From an uncultured Acidimicrobiales bacterium (lineage in GTDB: Bacteria > Actinomycetota > Acidimicrobiia > Acidimicrobiales > Aldehydirespiratoraceae): 64,000 nt of DNA. The position numbers and the translations under genes were made by a program. Location of the stretch: NCBI GenBank assembly GCA_951812975.1, contig CATOTC010000001.1:62001-126000 (forward strand), read 5' to 3'. Shown here in pieces: positions 8,697-17,166 of this stretch. The notes under the pieces were generated by a model, which worked only from the letters and a program-made list of their open reading frames with translations, searched no databases and had not been told where the DNA came from. How positions within the stretch are numbered: position 1 is the first letter of the stretch; the number at the start of each line of letters is the position of its first letter.

Positions 8697-8969
8697 GACG
8701 GCGTCGGAGCGGGGGACGAACCTGCTCGACGGGACGAGCCCGGCGTCGTTGAGCAGCTCATAGGCGCGTCTCTCCTCGAAATCGAGGACCACCGGCGTGC
8801 CGGCGACATGACCGACTAGATAACTCACTACGCAATCGTCACACGCTTCTGTGTGCTGCATGACGCACATGTCGCAGTCGATCATCAACCCCGCCTGCTC
8901 GCCGGCCGTTGCGCCGCAATGAGCGTCGAGCTCATCGCCAACCAATCGAAGATAAGTGTGTTCTGTCAT
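8694..8969 (-). CDS. Cys-rich small protein, possible metal-binding
   Basis: 91 aa, family not recognised. A cluster of cysteines and a histidine (DCDMCVMQHTEACDDC, residues about 31-46) forms two CxxC pairs separated by ten residues and could bind zinc or an iron-sulfur cluster. The rest is acidic without membrane segments. It is divergent from the Tat/GMC pair with a 48-bp gap. The frame is clean and its stop sits at the edge of repeat B. Confidence 0.65.
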   Translation of the reverse strand: MTEHTYLRLVGDELDAHCGATAGEQAGLMIDCDMCVMQHTEACDDCVVSYLVGHVAGTPVVLDFEERRAYELLNDAGLVPSSRFVPRSDAV

Positions 8970-9017
8970 GCCTCCAAGCTACGCAGGGGGTGTGACACTG
9001 CTCGATAGATTGAGACG

Positions 9018-9557
9018 ATGGTCAACGCCGATGCACCCGATACTTCGGCTCCGGTCAGCGACTCCCCCACCGCAGTCGAGGGCCCCGACTTCTCGCGGCG
9101 CCAAGTCCTGCGACTCGGCAGCGGGGGCGCGCTCGCCCTGGTCATCGGCGCCGGTGTCGGCTGGCTCGACCGATCCCGCAACCGGGGGCCCGAATCAGTC
9201 TCACCGCTGAGGGACACCACCGGCGCCACGACGACCAGCACGACAGTCGGCACCACAACCACGACGACCGAGCCGATAACTGTGAGCGGGATCGGTGAGG
9301 TGGACCCGCGGATAATCACCCTCGGTCAGCGAGTCGTCGAGGTGACCGGCGAGAACGACATCGCTGAACTGCTCGCTCAACTCCCCACGGCCGAGCGCGA
9401 CAGCGATCCGCTCGAGCGTGCCGCTGCGCGTGTCAGAGCCGATTTCGAACAGAGCGACACCATCACTGTCGACGGTTGGATCCTCGCCGCATCAGAGGCC
9501 AGGGCGGCCGCGGTGATCGCTCTGGCATGTTCAGAGTCCGTTCAATCCACATGCTGA
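9018..9557 (+). CDS. Tat-signal small partner of GMC oxidoreductase
   Basis: 179 aa. A twin-arginine signal (FSRRQVLRLGSGGALALVIGAGVGW, residues about 25-50) is followed by a Thr-rich linker and a helical domain. Its stop overlaps the start of the GMC flavoprotein (ATGCTGA), a strong sign of coupled synthesis. Many periplasmic GMC dehydrogenases, such as gluconate and fructose dehydrogenases, have a small Tat-borne subunit that carries the signal-less flavoprotein across the membrane folded. This gene looks like such an escort (inference). Similarity to the known gamma subunits is weak by eye, and no cytochrome subunit is nearby. Confidence 0.7.
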   Translation: MVNADAPDTSAPVSDSPTAVEGPDFSRRQVLRLGSGGALALVIGAGVGWLDRSRNRGPESVSPLRDTTGATTTSTTVGTTTTTTEPITVSGIGEVDPRIITLGQRVVEVTGENDIAELLAQLPTAERDSDPLERAAARVRADFEQSDTITVDGWILAASEARAAAVIALACSESVQSTC

Positions 9558-11152
9558 CCGACGCTCGCACACTTCGCTCGGGAAGCGCCCTGGAAGCAGA
9601 CCTGTGCATCATCGGCGGAGGCGCGGCAGGAATATCGATGGCAATGGAACTGCTCAATTCCGGACTGCGGGTACTGCTGATCGAGTCTGGAGGCACAGAA
9701 TCCGATGCTGCCACACAAGCACTGATGACCGGCGACAGCATCGGCGCGCCCGTGACCACGCTCGACAACCCGGTGACTCTCGACCAGACCCGTCTGCGTT
9801 ACTTCGGCGGGACCACCAACCACTGGGCCGGTTACTGCAGACCGCTGGCCCCTGTTGATTTCGAACACCGGGACCATCTTGGCGTCTCGGGATGGCCGAT
9901 CAACCACACCGACCTCGCCCCATACTGGGACCGGGCGACGCAATGGGTACGGATCACCGACGGAGACTTCTCAGTCGACACTTGGGAACGGCGTCTGGGG
10001 GTGAAAGCTCCGCCGGTGGAGACCGACGCAGTCGAACCTTTCGTGTTCCAGGTCACGTTCCCGACGAAATTCGGCGACCTGTACGGCGCAGAACTGACCG
10101 CTGCGGCCAATATCGAGGTGCTGCTCCACGCCAACGCGCTGAACCTCGCCACCGACAACGGGCGCTCGGTCACCCATCTCGATGTCGCCACCTTGAGGGG
10201 CGTCTCCTTCAAAGTCACCGCGCGGGCCTACGTGTTGGCCGCCGGGGGGATCGAGAACGCGCGGCTGTTGTTGGCTTCAGTCGACCATGACCCGGCCGGG
10301 CTCGGCAACAGCAACGACCTCGTGGGCCGCTTTTTCAGCGAACACCTGCAGATCTACGCCGGGTTCGGGGTGTTCGAGTCGGACTTCGACGCGCTCAGCG
10401 GTCTGGGCGGCGGCGAGGTGGCCATCGCCCAGGGACGCCATGCCGGACATCTCCACGGCGCCAAGTTCGCTCTCGGACTGAACGACGCACACCTGCGTTC
10501 AGCGGCGACCACCGGTCTCGAGCTGCAGTTCCTTGTCGGCTCCCTACCCGATGGAGTGCCGTTTCAGGCGCGGGGAGCCACCGTCGGCGACGTCGGTGCG
10601 CTCATGGCCCACACCGGGTCGGAGCCCCGCACAGCGGCATATCTCCAAGCCCTGGCCGAACAGGAACTGAATCCGCACAGCCGCGTCACCCTGGGGTCCA
10701 GGACCGACGCTCTGGGAATGCCGCAGATAGTGCTCGACTGGCAGTACACCGCGGCTGATCGACGGCGGGTGGTCGCCGGACTGAAGGTCATGGCCGAAGC
10801 CATAGGCGCGACCGGCTGGGGACGGGTCCAACTCGTGCCAGGTGGAGTCCACGCCGACGCCCACGACAGTGCGATCAGCGGAGAGTTCCTGACCGTCTTC
10901 AGATCGGTCCCTGAAGAGATCGACCTGAGAGGGTTTCCGGTGGGGGTGGGCTTCCACCACATGTGCACCACCCGAATGTCGGACGATCCTGCACAAGGCG
11001 TCGTCGATGCCGACTGTCGCATGCACGAAGTCGACAATCTCTGGGTCGCTGGGAGCAGCGTCTTCGCCACCGGCGGGACGGCCACGCCGACATTCACGAT
11101 CGTGGCGTTGGCAATTCGTCTCACAGACCACCTGCGAGACCTGCTCGGCTAG
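9551..11152 (+). CDS. GMC-family FAD-dependent oxidoreductase
   Basis: 533 aa from the ATG at 9551. The ORF track starts 25 codons earlier, but those residues overlap the Tat gene and lack family character. The Rossmann FAD motif CIIGGGAAGISMAMEL follows at about residue 15. Family segments include RYFGGTTNHWAGYCRPL, AAGGIENARLLL, HHMCTTRMS and the C-terminal GGTATPTFTIVALAIRL. It probably oxidises an alcohol or sugar and passes electrons to a carrier. It has no signal of its own, which fits co-export with the Tat partner. The substrate is unknown. Confidence 0.87.
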   Translation: MLTDARTLRSGSALEADLCIIGGGAAGISMAMELLNSGLRVLLIESGGTESDAATQALMTGDSIGAPVTTLDNPVTLDQTRLRYFGGTTNHWAGYCRPLAPVDFEHRDHLGVSGWPINHTDLAPYWDRATQWVRITDGDFSVDTWERRLGVKAPPVETDAVEPFVFQVTFPTKFGDLYGAELTAAANIEVLLHANALNLATDNGRSVTHLDVATLRGVSFKVTARAYVLAAGGIENARLLLASVDHDPAGLGNSNDLVGRFFSEHLQIYAGFGVFESDFDALSGLGGGEVAIAQGRHAGHLHGAKFALGLNDAHLRSAATTGLELQFLVGSLPDGVPFQARGATVGDVGALMAHTGSEPRTAAYLQALAEQELNPHSRVTLGSRTDALGMPQIVLDWQYTAADRRRVVAGLKVMAEAIGATGWGRVQLVPGGVHADAHDSAISGEFLTVFRSVPEEIDLRGFPVGVGFHHMCTTRMSDDPAQGVVDADCRMHEVDNLWVAGSSVFATGGTATPTFTIVALAIRLTDHLRDLLG

Positions 11153-11156
11153 AGGA

Positions 11157-11281
11157 CGAGCGGATTTATCCCGAACACGACCGCCGCGAACGAGGCCGTG
11201 GCCCGAGCGGCCCGTGAGCGCAGCGAACAAGAGCGGAAAAGATCTGGTGTCAGCGCAACCCCTGTTCAATCCGCGTGCGTT
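11157..11281 (+). repeat. Dispersed intergenic repeat, copy C
   Basis: It begins five bases after the GMC stop. The order is cgagcggat, cgaacacgac, gaacgaggccgtggcccg, gagcgcagcgaacaagagcgg, ctggtgtcagcgc and gttcaatccgcgtgcg. It lacks one internal cccgcggccgagcgg unit found in copies A and B. It is inverted with respect to copy B, so the two bracket the 2.5-kb GMC region. Confidence 0.8.
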
Positions 11282-11348
11282 CTCGGCTTGACGTCGGTGA
11301 CATGCTGACATCCTTGACATCAAGGGTCTGTTCGGGCAGTGTGTTGGA

Positions 11349-13124
11349 ATGCCCGAACAGACGTTCGCCCTCCAGCAGAGCTTCGAAGACCTCGGCACCC
11401 CCCTGTACGAAGTCACGTTCGTCGTCATAGACCTCGAGACGACCGGTGCTTCTGCAGCGGACTGCGCTATCACCGAAATCGGCGCGGTGAAACTCCGCGG
11501 CGGCGAGTGCCTGGGCACATACCAGACATTGGTCGACCCGGGATCTGCGATCCCGCCGGAGATCACGGTCCTCACCGGGATAACTCAGGCCATGGTGATG
11601 CGGGCGCCCCGGATCGAATCGGTGATGCCGTCGCTGTTGGAGTTCATCGACGGCGCGGTGATCGTGGGTCACAACGTTCGCTTCGACCTCTCATTCCTCA
11701 ACGCGGCCCTACAGCAATTGGGGCGTCCCCGCCTCGCGGCACGCTGGATCGACACACTCGCGCTGGCTCGCAGACTGGTGCGCGATGAGGTGCCCAACTG
11801 CAGGCTCGGCACGCTTGCGGACCGTCTGCGACTCAGCCACAGACCCAGCCACCGCGCCCTCGACGACGCCCTGGCAACCGGAGACCTGCTGCATTTCCTT
11901 CTGGAGCGGGCCGCCACTCTGGGAGTGTTGGGCCTCGAAGACCTCATTGCGCTGCCGACGCTCGCCGACAGCCCCCATGCCAAGAAACTGAATCTGACCG
12001 ACGGGCTGCCCCGCAGGGGCGGCGTCTATCTCTTTCGCGACGCTCGCGACGAAGTGCTCTATGTCGGCAAGGCCACCAACCTGCGATCCCGGGTTCGCAG
12101 CTACTTCTCGACCGACGAGCGTCGCAAGGTCTCGCAGTTGCTTCGCGAGACGCATCGCATAGACCATCACGTGTGTCGCAACGGACTCGAATCTGCTGTG
12201 TTGGAGTTACGGCTGATCCAACAGCATCTGCCGCGGTTCAATCGGCAGGGCACCCGGGCGGGCAAGTATCCATACATCAAGCTGACCCTCAATGAACGCT
12301 TCCCCCGCCTGTCGATAGTACGGACGGTCCGAAACGACGGAGCCCTCTATCTGGGTCCGGTGGCATCGACACGGGCGGCCAAACGGGTAGTAGAGGCGAT
12401 CCACAGAGCGACGCCGATTCGGCGTTGCGGTCTCGCGTCGAGGGCTTCGACGACCGCGAGTGTCTGCGCTTCAGCCCAGTTGGGGGTGTCGTGCTGTCCG
12501 TGTTCCGGGGCGACCCCGCAAACCGAGTACGCGGCTGTGACAGAAGAACTCGTCACCAATCTGACATCGCGCCCCGACCTGCTGTTGGCCCCGCTGGCCG
12601 CGAGGATCGAGAAGTTGGCGGAACAACAGCGCTATGAGGAGGCAGCTGACGTGCGGGACCGCGCTGAAGCACTGGCGGGCCTGTTGCGACGTCATCGACG
12701 CTTCGACCTGCTTCGACGAGCCGGGCGTGTTCGCCTGGGAATCGGCAACACCTGGGTTGAGCTTCATGAAGGAAAACTCAGTCGCAGCGGCCACGCAACT
12801 GACGCCGACGAGCCCAGTGATCCATTTCAACTCTTCACCCCATCAGCACCGAGTGCCGCCCCGACCCCGACCACAGAGCCTTTGCCGGTTCCGCAGCGCC
12901 ATGAGGCCGACGAACTGCTCACAGTCGTCGGCTGGATCGAACGCAATGTCCACAAGCTGACGATCGAGGAGGTTGAGGGAGTGTTGGCCAGTCCCCTGCC
13001 GGCCCTCCCGGCCTTCAAGCCGAAGACCAGGAGTCCAGCCCGCCGCACGACCAAGCGCACAGGCGTCGAATCGTTGCCGGACTCGCTCACACGGGCGCCT
13101 GCGCCGAGGTCGCGGGTCGCCTAG
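11349..13124 (+). CDS. DEDDh 3'-5' exonuclease fused to a UvrC-like GIY-YIG nuclease
   Basis: 591 aa, two nuclease domains. Residues about 20-185 are a DnaQ-like exonuclease with Exo I VIDLETTG, Exo II GHNVRFDLSF and Exo III HRALDDA. Residues about 222-345 match the UvrC/Cho N-terminal GIY-YIG nuclease (GGVYLFRDARDEVLYVGKATNLRSRVRSYF). A UVR-like helix (KLAEQQRYEEAADVRDRAEAL) comes after a Cys-containing segment (CPCSG). The RNase H-like and HhH parts of true UvrC are absent. This architecture is known in mycobacteria and other actinobacteria and is thought to act in DNA repair; substrates are poorly defined. The Pro/Lys-rich tail looks disordered. Confidence 0.88.
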   Translation: MPEQTFALQQSFEDLGTPLYEVTFVVIDLETTGASAADCAITEIGAVKLRGGECLGTYQTLVDPGSAIPPEITVLTGITQAMVMRAPRIESVMPSLLEFIDGAVIVGHNVRFDLSFLNAALQQLGRPRLAARWIDTLALARRLVRDEVPNCRLGTLADRLRLSHRPSHRALDDALATGDLLHFLLERAATLGVLGLEDLIALPTLADSPHAKKLNLTDGLPRRGGVYLFRDARDEVLYVGKATNLRSRVRSYFSTDERRKVSQLLRETHRIDHHVCRNGLESAVLELRLIQQHLPRFNRQGTRAGKYPYIKLTLNERFPRLSIVRTVRNDGALYLGPVASTRAAKRVVEAIHRATPIRRCGLASRASTTASVCASAQLGVSCCPCSGATPQTEYAAVTEELVTNLTSRPDLLLAPLAARIEKLAEQQRYEEAADVRDRAEALAGLLRRHRRFDLLRRAGRVRLGIGNTWVELHEGKLSRSGHATDADEPSDPFQLFTPSAPSAAPTPTTEPLPVPQRHEADELLTVVGWIERNVHKLTIEEVEGVLASPLPALPAFKPKTRSPARRTTKRTGVESLPDSLTRAPAPRSRVA

Positions 13125-13156
13125 CTCGCGGGTTGCCCCACCCACCTGGGGAGGTC

Positions 13157-14212
13157 TCACCAGGTGTTCGACACCAGCGCTGAGAGCTTGGCTTCGGCGC
13201 GTCCGTCGTCGATCGCGTCGGCCGCGAGCGGGACTGCTTCGCTGAGGTCCGCCGCGAGTCCCGCTACCACCAATCCGGCAGCCGCGTTGAGCACGACCAT
13301 GTCTCGATGAGGCCCCACCTCGCCTGCAAAGACCGAGCGGGCGATACGGGCGTTCGTGTCGGCATCACCCCCTGCGATGTCCGCCGGCGACGCCGGAGCC
13401 AAGCCGACCGACGACGCCGTAATGGCCAGTTCCGTGATCTCCCCGTCCTCGAGCGAGAGGATTCTCGAGGGACCCGTCGTGGACAGTTCATCCAATCCCC
13501 CGTCACCGTGCACAACCAGAGAACGACGCGATCCCGTTGCTCTGAGCACTTGAACCATGCGCATTGCGGCGGACCAGTCTCCCACACCGACGACCTGGCA
13601 CCTCAAGCGACCCGGATGACTCAACGGGCCCAAAATATTGAACACCGTCGGGATGCCGAGCTGCGCCCGTACAGGACCCACATGGCGCATCGCCGGATGA
13701 AAACTCCGAGCGAAGGCGAACCCCAGGCCGATGCTGTCGACTTGAGCCTCGAGCTGACCGGGAGTGATGTCAACATCGATTCCGAGAGCCTCCAGCAGGT
13801 CGAAGCTGCCTGAGGTGGACGAGGCCTTGCGGTTGCCGTGCTTGCACACGGTCGCACCGGCTGCGGCAGCCACGAACGCCGCCATTGTCGAGACGTTGAG
13901 AGCATGGCGCATCCGGCTGGGCGAACCTCCCGCACCAACGATGTCGATTGTGTTGTCCGGCACCGACAGCGGAGTCGCCGAATCAAGCATTGCCACCTGG
14001 AGTCCCACCAACTCCTCCACCGTCTCACCCTTGATTCGCAGACCGACGATGAACGCGGCTGTCTGCGCGTCTGCAGCCTCACCATTGAGGATCGTGGAGA
14101 GAACCGCTCTCGTGATCTCCGCGCTGAGGTCAGCGCCATCGGCCAGCGTTCCGAGGACGGCCGGCCAACCGCCATGCTCGTCGATGCTCGTCGCAGGTGT
14201 CATAGGTTTCAT
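13157..14212 (-). CDS. trpD: Anthranilate phosphoribosyltransferase
   Basis: 351 aa from the ATG at 14212 (MKPMTPATS), or 348 from the second ATG at 14203; the ORF track's upstream 72 codons are shadow. It joins anthranilate to PRPP in tryptophan synthesis. Visible motifs are the PRPP loop in the form DIVGAGGSPSRM (usual GTGGD), NVSTMAAFVAAAAG, KHGNRKASSTSGSFDLLEALG, the anthranilate-site HPAMRHVGPVR and FNILGPLSHPG. The GAGGS loop with three extra residues differs from model TrpD enzymes, but the remaining motifs fit well. No other trp genes are adjacent. Confidence 0.88.
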   Translation of the reverse strand: MKPMTPATSIDEHGGWPAVLGTLADGADLSAEITRAVLSTILNGEAADAQTAAFIVGLRIKGETVEELVGLQVAMLDSATPLSVPDNTIDIVGAGGSPSRMRHALNVSTMAAFVAAAAGATVCKHGNRKASSTSGSFDLLEALGIDVDITPGQLEAQVDSIGLGFAFARSFHPAMRHVGPVRAQLGIPTVFNILGPLSHPGRLRCQVVGVGDWSAAMRMVQVLRATGSRRSLVVHGDGGLDELSTTGPSRILSLEDGEITELAITASSVGLAPASPADIAGGDADTNARIARSVFAGEVGPHRDMVVLNAAAGLVVAGLAADLSEAVPLAADAIDDGRAEAKLSALVSNTW

Positions 14213-14276
14213 GTTCGTCTCTGGCGGGGTCAACAGTCTGACTACGCAACCGTAGCGCGCTGCTAGCCTCGGCTCC

Positions 14277-14678
14277 GTGTCAAAGTCCCTGTTTCCTGCA
14301 GCAATTCGGGCCGGAACTGCGATCTGTCTGGTTGTCTCGGTTCCCGCCGCAGTGGCACAGGCAGTCCTTGCTGACGGCGACGGGAGCGAGCAGTCGAACT
14401 GGGTGTACCTCACGTTGTTGGCGATCATTGCGGCCTACCTCGTGGGCGGTGCGGTTGCGGGTCGGATAGCGACAGACGCGCCGATGATCAACGGCGCGGC
14501 CGCGACGGTCACTGCGTTCGCGGTCGTGCAACTCGTGGCCGGCGTCCTCCGCATCGCCGGTGGCAGCGGGATCAACCCGCTGGCGTTGGTCTTCAATGTT
14601 CTGTTGGCTGCGTCGATCGGAACTGTCGGTGCCGGAATTGGCGCGTACCTTTCCAATCGGGCCAAAGTCAACGGGTAG
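14277..14678 (+). CDS. Four-helix small membrane protein
   Basis: 133 aa, GTG start, 64 bp from the divergent trpD start. Four hydrophobic segments are visible (AICLVVSVPAAVAQAVL, YLTLLAIIAAYLVGGAVAG, ATVTAFAVVQLVAGVL, ALVFNVLLAASIGTVGAGIGAYL), with Gly/Ala-rich packing as in small DUF-type transporters or scaffold proteins. No functional motif was recognised. It precedes the DegT-fold gene by 29 bp on the same strand and may share its transcript. Confidence 0.7.
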   Translation: MSKSLFPAAIRAGTAICLVVSVPAAVAQAVLADGDGSEQSNWVYLTLLAIIAAYLVGGAVAGRIATDAPMINGAAATVTAFAVVQLVAGVLRIAGGSGINPLALVFNVLLAASIGTVGAGIGAYLSNRAKVNG

Positions 14679-14707
14679 AGATTCTGTTCACAACCAAAGG
14701 GCATCAG

Positions 14708-15898
14708 ATGAAGCTTCCAGTTTCGGGCGCGGTTCACGACGAGCGGGAGATCGAGGCGGTCGTGGAGGTGTTGCGCTCCTCGGCACTCGACATCGGCGAG
14801 AACGTCTTCGAGTTCGAGCACAGGATCGCTTCGCTGTTGTCCAAACAGCACGGGATCATGGTCAACAGCGGATCGTCGGCCCTGCGCATCGCGGTTGACC
14901 TGCTCCAACTCGAACGCGGCGACGAGATCATCACATCGCCGCTCACCTTCTCAACCGACATCGCCACCATGGTGCAGTCGGGTCTCGTCCCGGTGTTCGT
15001 GGACATCACGCAAGACACCTACCAGATCGACCACACCAAGATCGAAGCCATGATCGGGCCTCGAACAAAGGCGATCCTGACTCCGAACCTGTGCGGCAAC
15101 TGCCCTGACTGGGACGCGATCCGTGCCATCGCAGACGCTCACGGTCTCACCGTCGTCGAGGATTCGTGCGATGTGCTCGACTCCTGGCAGCGAGGTGAAC
15201 GTACCGGCGCGCGGGCCGACATCGTGGTGACCAGTTTCGCCCGCAGCCATGCCATGACCGCAGGCGGTGCCGGTGGTCTGGTCGGAGTCGACGATCCGGA
15301 GCTGTTTGATCTGGGGCTCGAGTTGAGACGCTGGGGCCGGCGCTCGGAACCTTACCTGTACGGCACGCGCAAAGGCCGACAGGACCGCTTCGGATACCTC
15401 GCCGACGGCACACCCTATGACATGATCTTCACGTTCGACTCGATCGGCTACAACTTCGAGCCGACCGAGATCAGCGCCGCCTACGGACTCGTCCAACTCG
15501 AGAAGCTCGCCGGTTTCAACCAACAGCGGCGCGACAACTGGCGTCGGCTCGATGACTTCCTGGCGACCCGCGGGGGTGTGACCCGGGGCCGTACCACACC
15601 TGAGACTGACACGACCTGGATGCGGTTCTGCTTCACGATCGACGACGACCTCGGCATCGACCGCAGCGAAGTCCAGGAGCGGCTCGAAGCACGCGGTGTA
15701 GCGACGCGTATGGTCTGGACCGGCAACATCCTGCGTCAGAAGGGGTTCGCGGGGATCGAGCACCGCGCCCCCGAAAACGGGTTGCCGAATTGCGACTACA
15801 TCATGGACAAAGCCGTGTCGTTGCCGATCCACCATGGTCTCAACGCGGATCACATGGGCTACCTGTGCGAACAACTCGACGCGGTGCTCGACGTCTAG
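14708..15898 (+). CDS. DegT/DnrJ/EryC1-fold PLP protein with His replacing the Schiff-base Lys (3-dehydrase-like)
   Basis: 396 aa, full length for the family. The sugar-aminotransferase fold is clear: NSGSSALRIAVDLL, SPLTFSTDIATMV, VEDSCDVLDS, and the C-terminal PIHHGLNADHMGYLCEQL. The residue that should be the PLP lysine is His181 (SFARSHAMTAGGAGG). In ColD and the RfbH/E1 enzymes a histidine at this place turns the aminotransferase into a PMP-dependent 3-dehydrase of nucleotide hexuloses. No C-x-C iron-sulfur site like that of E1 was seen, which leans towards the ColD type. No nucleotide-sugar genes are adjacent, so the substrate is open. Confidence 0.85.
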   Translation: MKLPVSGAVHDEREIEAVVEVLRSSALDIGENVFEFEHRIASLLSKQHGIMVNSGSSALRIAVDLLQLERGDEIITSPLTFSTDIATMVQSGLVPVFVDITQDTYQIDHTKIEAMIGPRTKAILTPNLCGNCPDWDAIRAIADAHGLTVVEDSCDVLDSWQRGERTGARADIVVTSFARSHAMTAGGAGGLVGVDDPELFDLGLELRRWGRRSEPYLYGTRKGRQDRFGYLADGTPYDMIFTFDSIGYNFEPTEISAAYGLVQLEKLAGFNQQRRDNWRRLDDFLATRGGVTRGRTTPETDTTWMRFCFTIDDDLGIDRSEVQERLEARGVATRMVWTGNILRQKGFAGIEHRAPENGLPNCDYIMDKAVSLPIHHGLNADHMGYLCEQLDAVLDV

Positions 15899-15977
15899 CG
15901 ACCTTGAGCATCGACAACTGGACCACAGCGTCGAATATGTCGGGACAAACGCGCCTTCGTTGGGGCAGACTGAGGGG

Positions 15978-16341
<364 letters not shown>

Positions 16342-16345
<4 letters not shown>

Positions 16346-17166
16346 ACTTGCTGCTTCGCTTCGCGGGGGTCTTCTAAAGTGATGGTCCAGCCGGGGCCGA
16401 GTTCGCTGTCGAAGCGATGCTGGAACATACCTAAGAGCATTGACGCGGGCAGGATGCATTCGGCGCAGGCTTCGTCGGGAATGTGGAGACGGAGCCTGAT
16501 GTGGCGTCTGGCGACTGAGGCGGTGAGGTCGGCACGATCCGCACGCAAGACAGCCGCCAATCTCTCAACCACACCAGCCGCGTCGGCGGCGGTGGACGCA
16601 CCAGCCACTCCAGCCGGGTCGCGTGCAGCGGGTTCGTCGGCGGCTGTGGTTAGCAGAGCCAGCACGGTCGGGGTTGCCGCATCAGCAAGGGCCTTTGCCT
16701 CAGCCGTGGTCAGGCTGCCGATCGGGTGCGGCACCGTGGCAAACGGATACTCAGCGAAACCCTGCAGTTCAGCGATTGCGGTGCCGGTAACGGCAAACGG
16801 TTCAGTCACAACCGCCACGGCGGGCACGCCTCGCTGCTCGAAGTTGACAGCATCGAGCACACTGCTCGACGAACAACTGCCTCAATCACCAATGGCCGCG
16901 ATGATCGCTGACACATCGGCGGCCAACGACTCCACATCCTCGGGGCTGGCTGGAAGGTTGGCAGTGGGCTTCATCACCAGCACAGAATCACGTGCCCCGT
17001 GGAGGTCTATGAGATTCTGGGCAACCCGTTGAAGGATCCCTGGGGCGTGCGTCTTTCCGTTGCTCACCAGCCCGATCACCGCACCCTCCAACGAGTCGGG
17101 CCGCGGCGCCCGCGCGGCGCCGGAACTGGGAATGGTCAGCGTCGGGTCTACCAAGGTAATGGTCAT
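16342..17166 (-). CDS. UGSC-family selenoprotein (in-frame UGA at 16882-16884 read as selenocysteine)
   Basis: 274 aa if UGA is read as Sec. The ORF track splits it into 94 aa (16882-17166) and 172 aa (16342-16860), but these are one continuous frame: ...IAAIGD-U-GSCSSSS-VLDAVNFEQRG... Sec95 and Cys98 form U-G-S-C, the hallmark of the UGSC (seleno)protein family, a redox-type U-x-x-C pair. The second half starts without an independent start codon or Shine-Dalgarno site and continues the fold (GVPAVAVVTEPF, YPFATVPHPIGSLT, then a helical stretch and IPDEACAECILP). A SECIS-like hairpin follows the UGA at the right distance. The gene overlaps its upstream partner by 4 bp (ATGA). Biochemical role unknown; a thiol/selenol reductase or adduct-forming enzyme is a guess. 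Confidence 0.9.
16851..16871 (-). promoter_or_regulatory. Bacterial SECIS-like hairpin downstream of the Sec UGA
   Basis: On the minus strand the sequence cgtcgagcAGTGTgctcgatg folds into an 8-bp stem (one G-U pair) with a 5-nt loop. The loop starts about 19 nt after the UGA and has G at its second base. Known bacterial SECIS elements have an apical loop 16-37 nt from the UGA with a G among the first two loop bases, where SelB binds. Confidence 0.8.
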
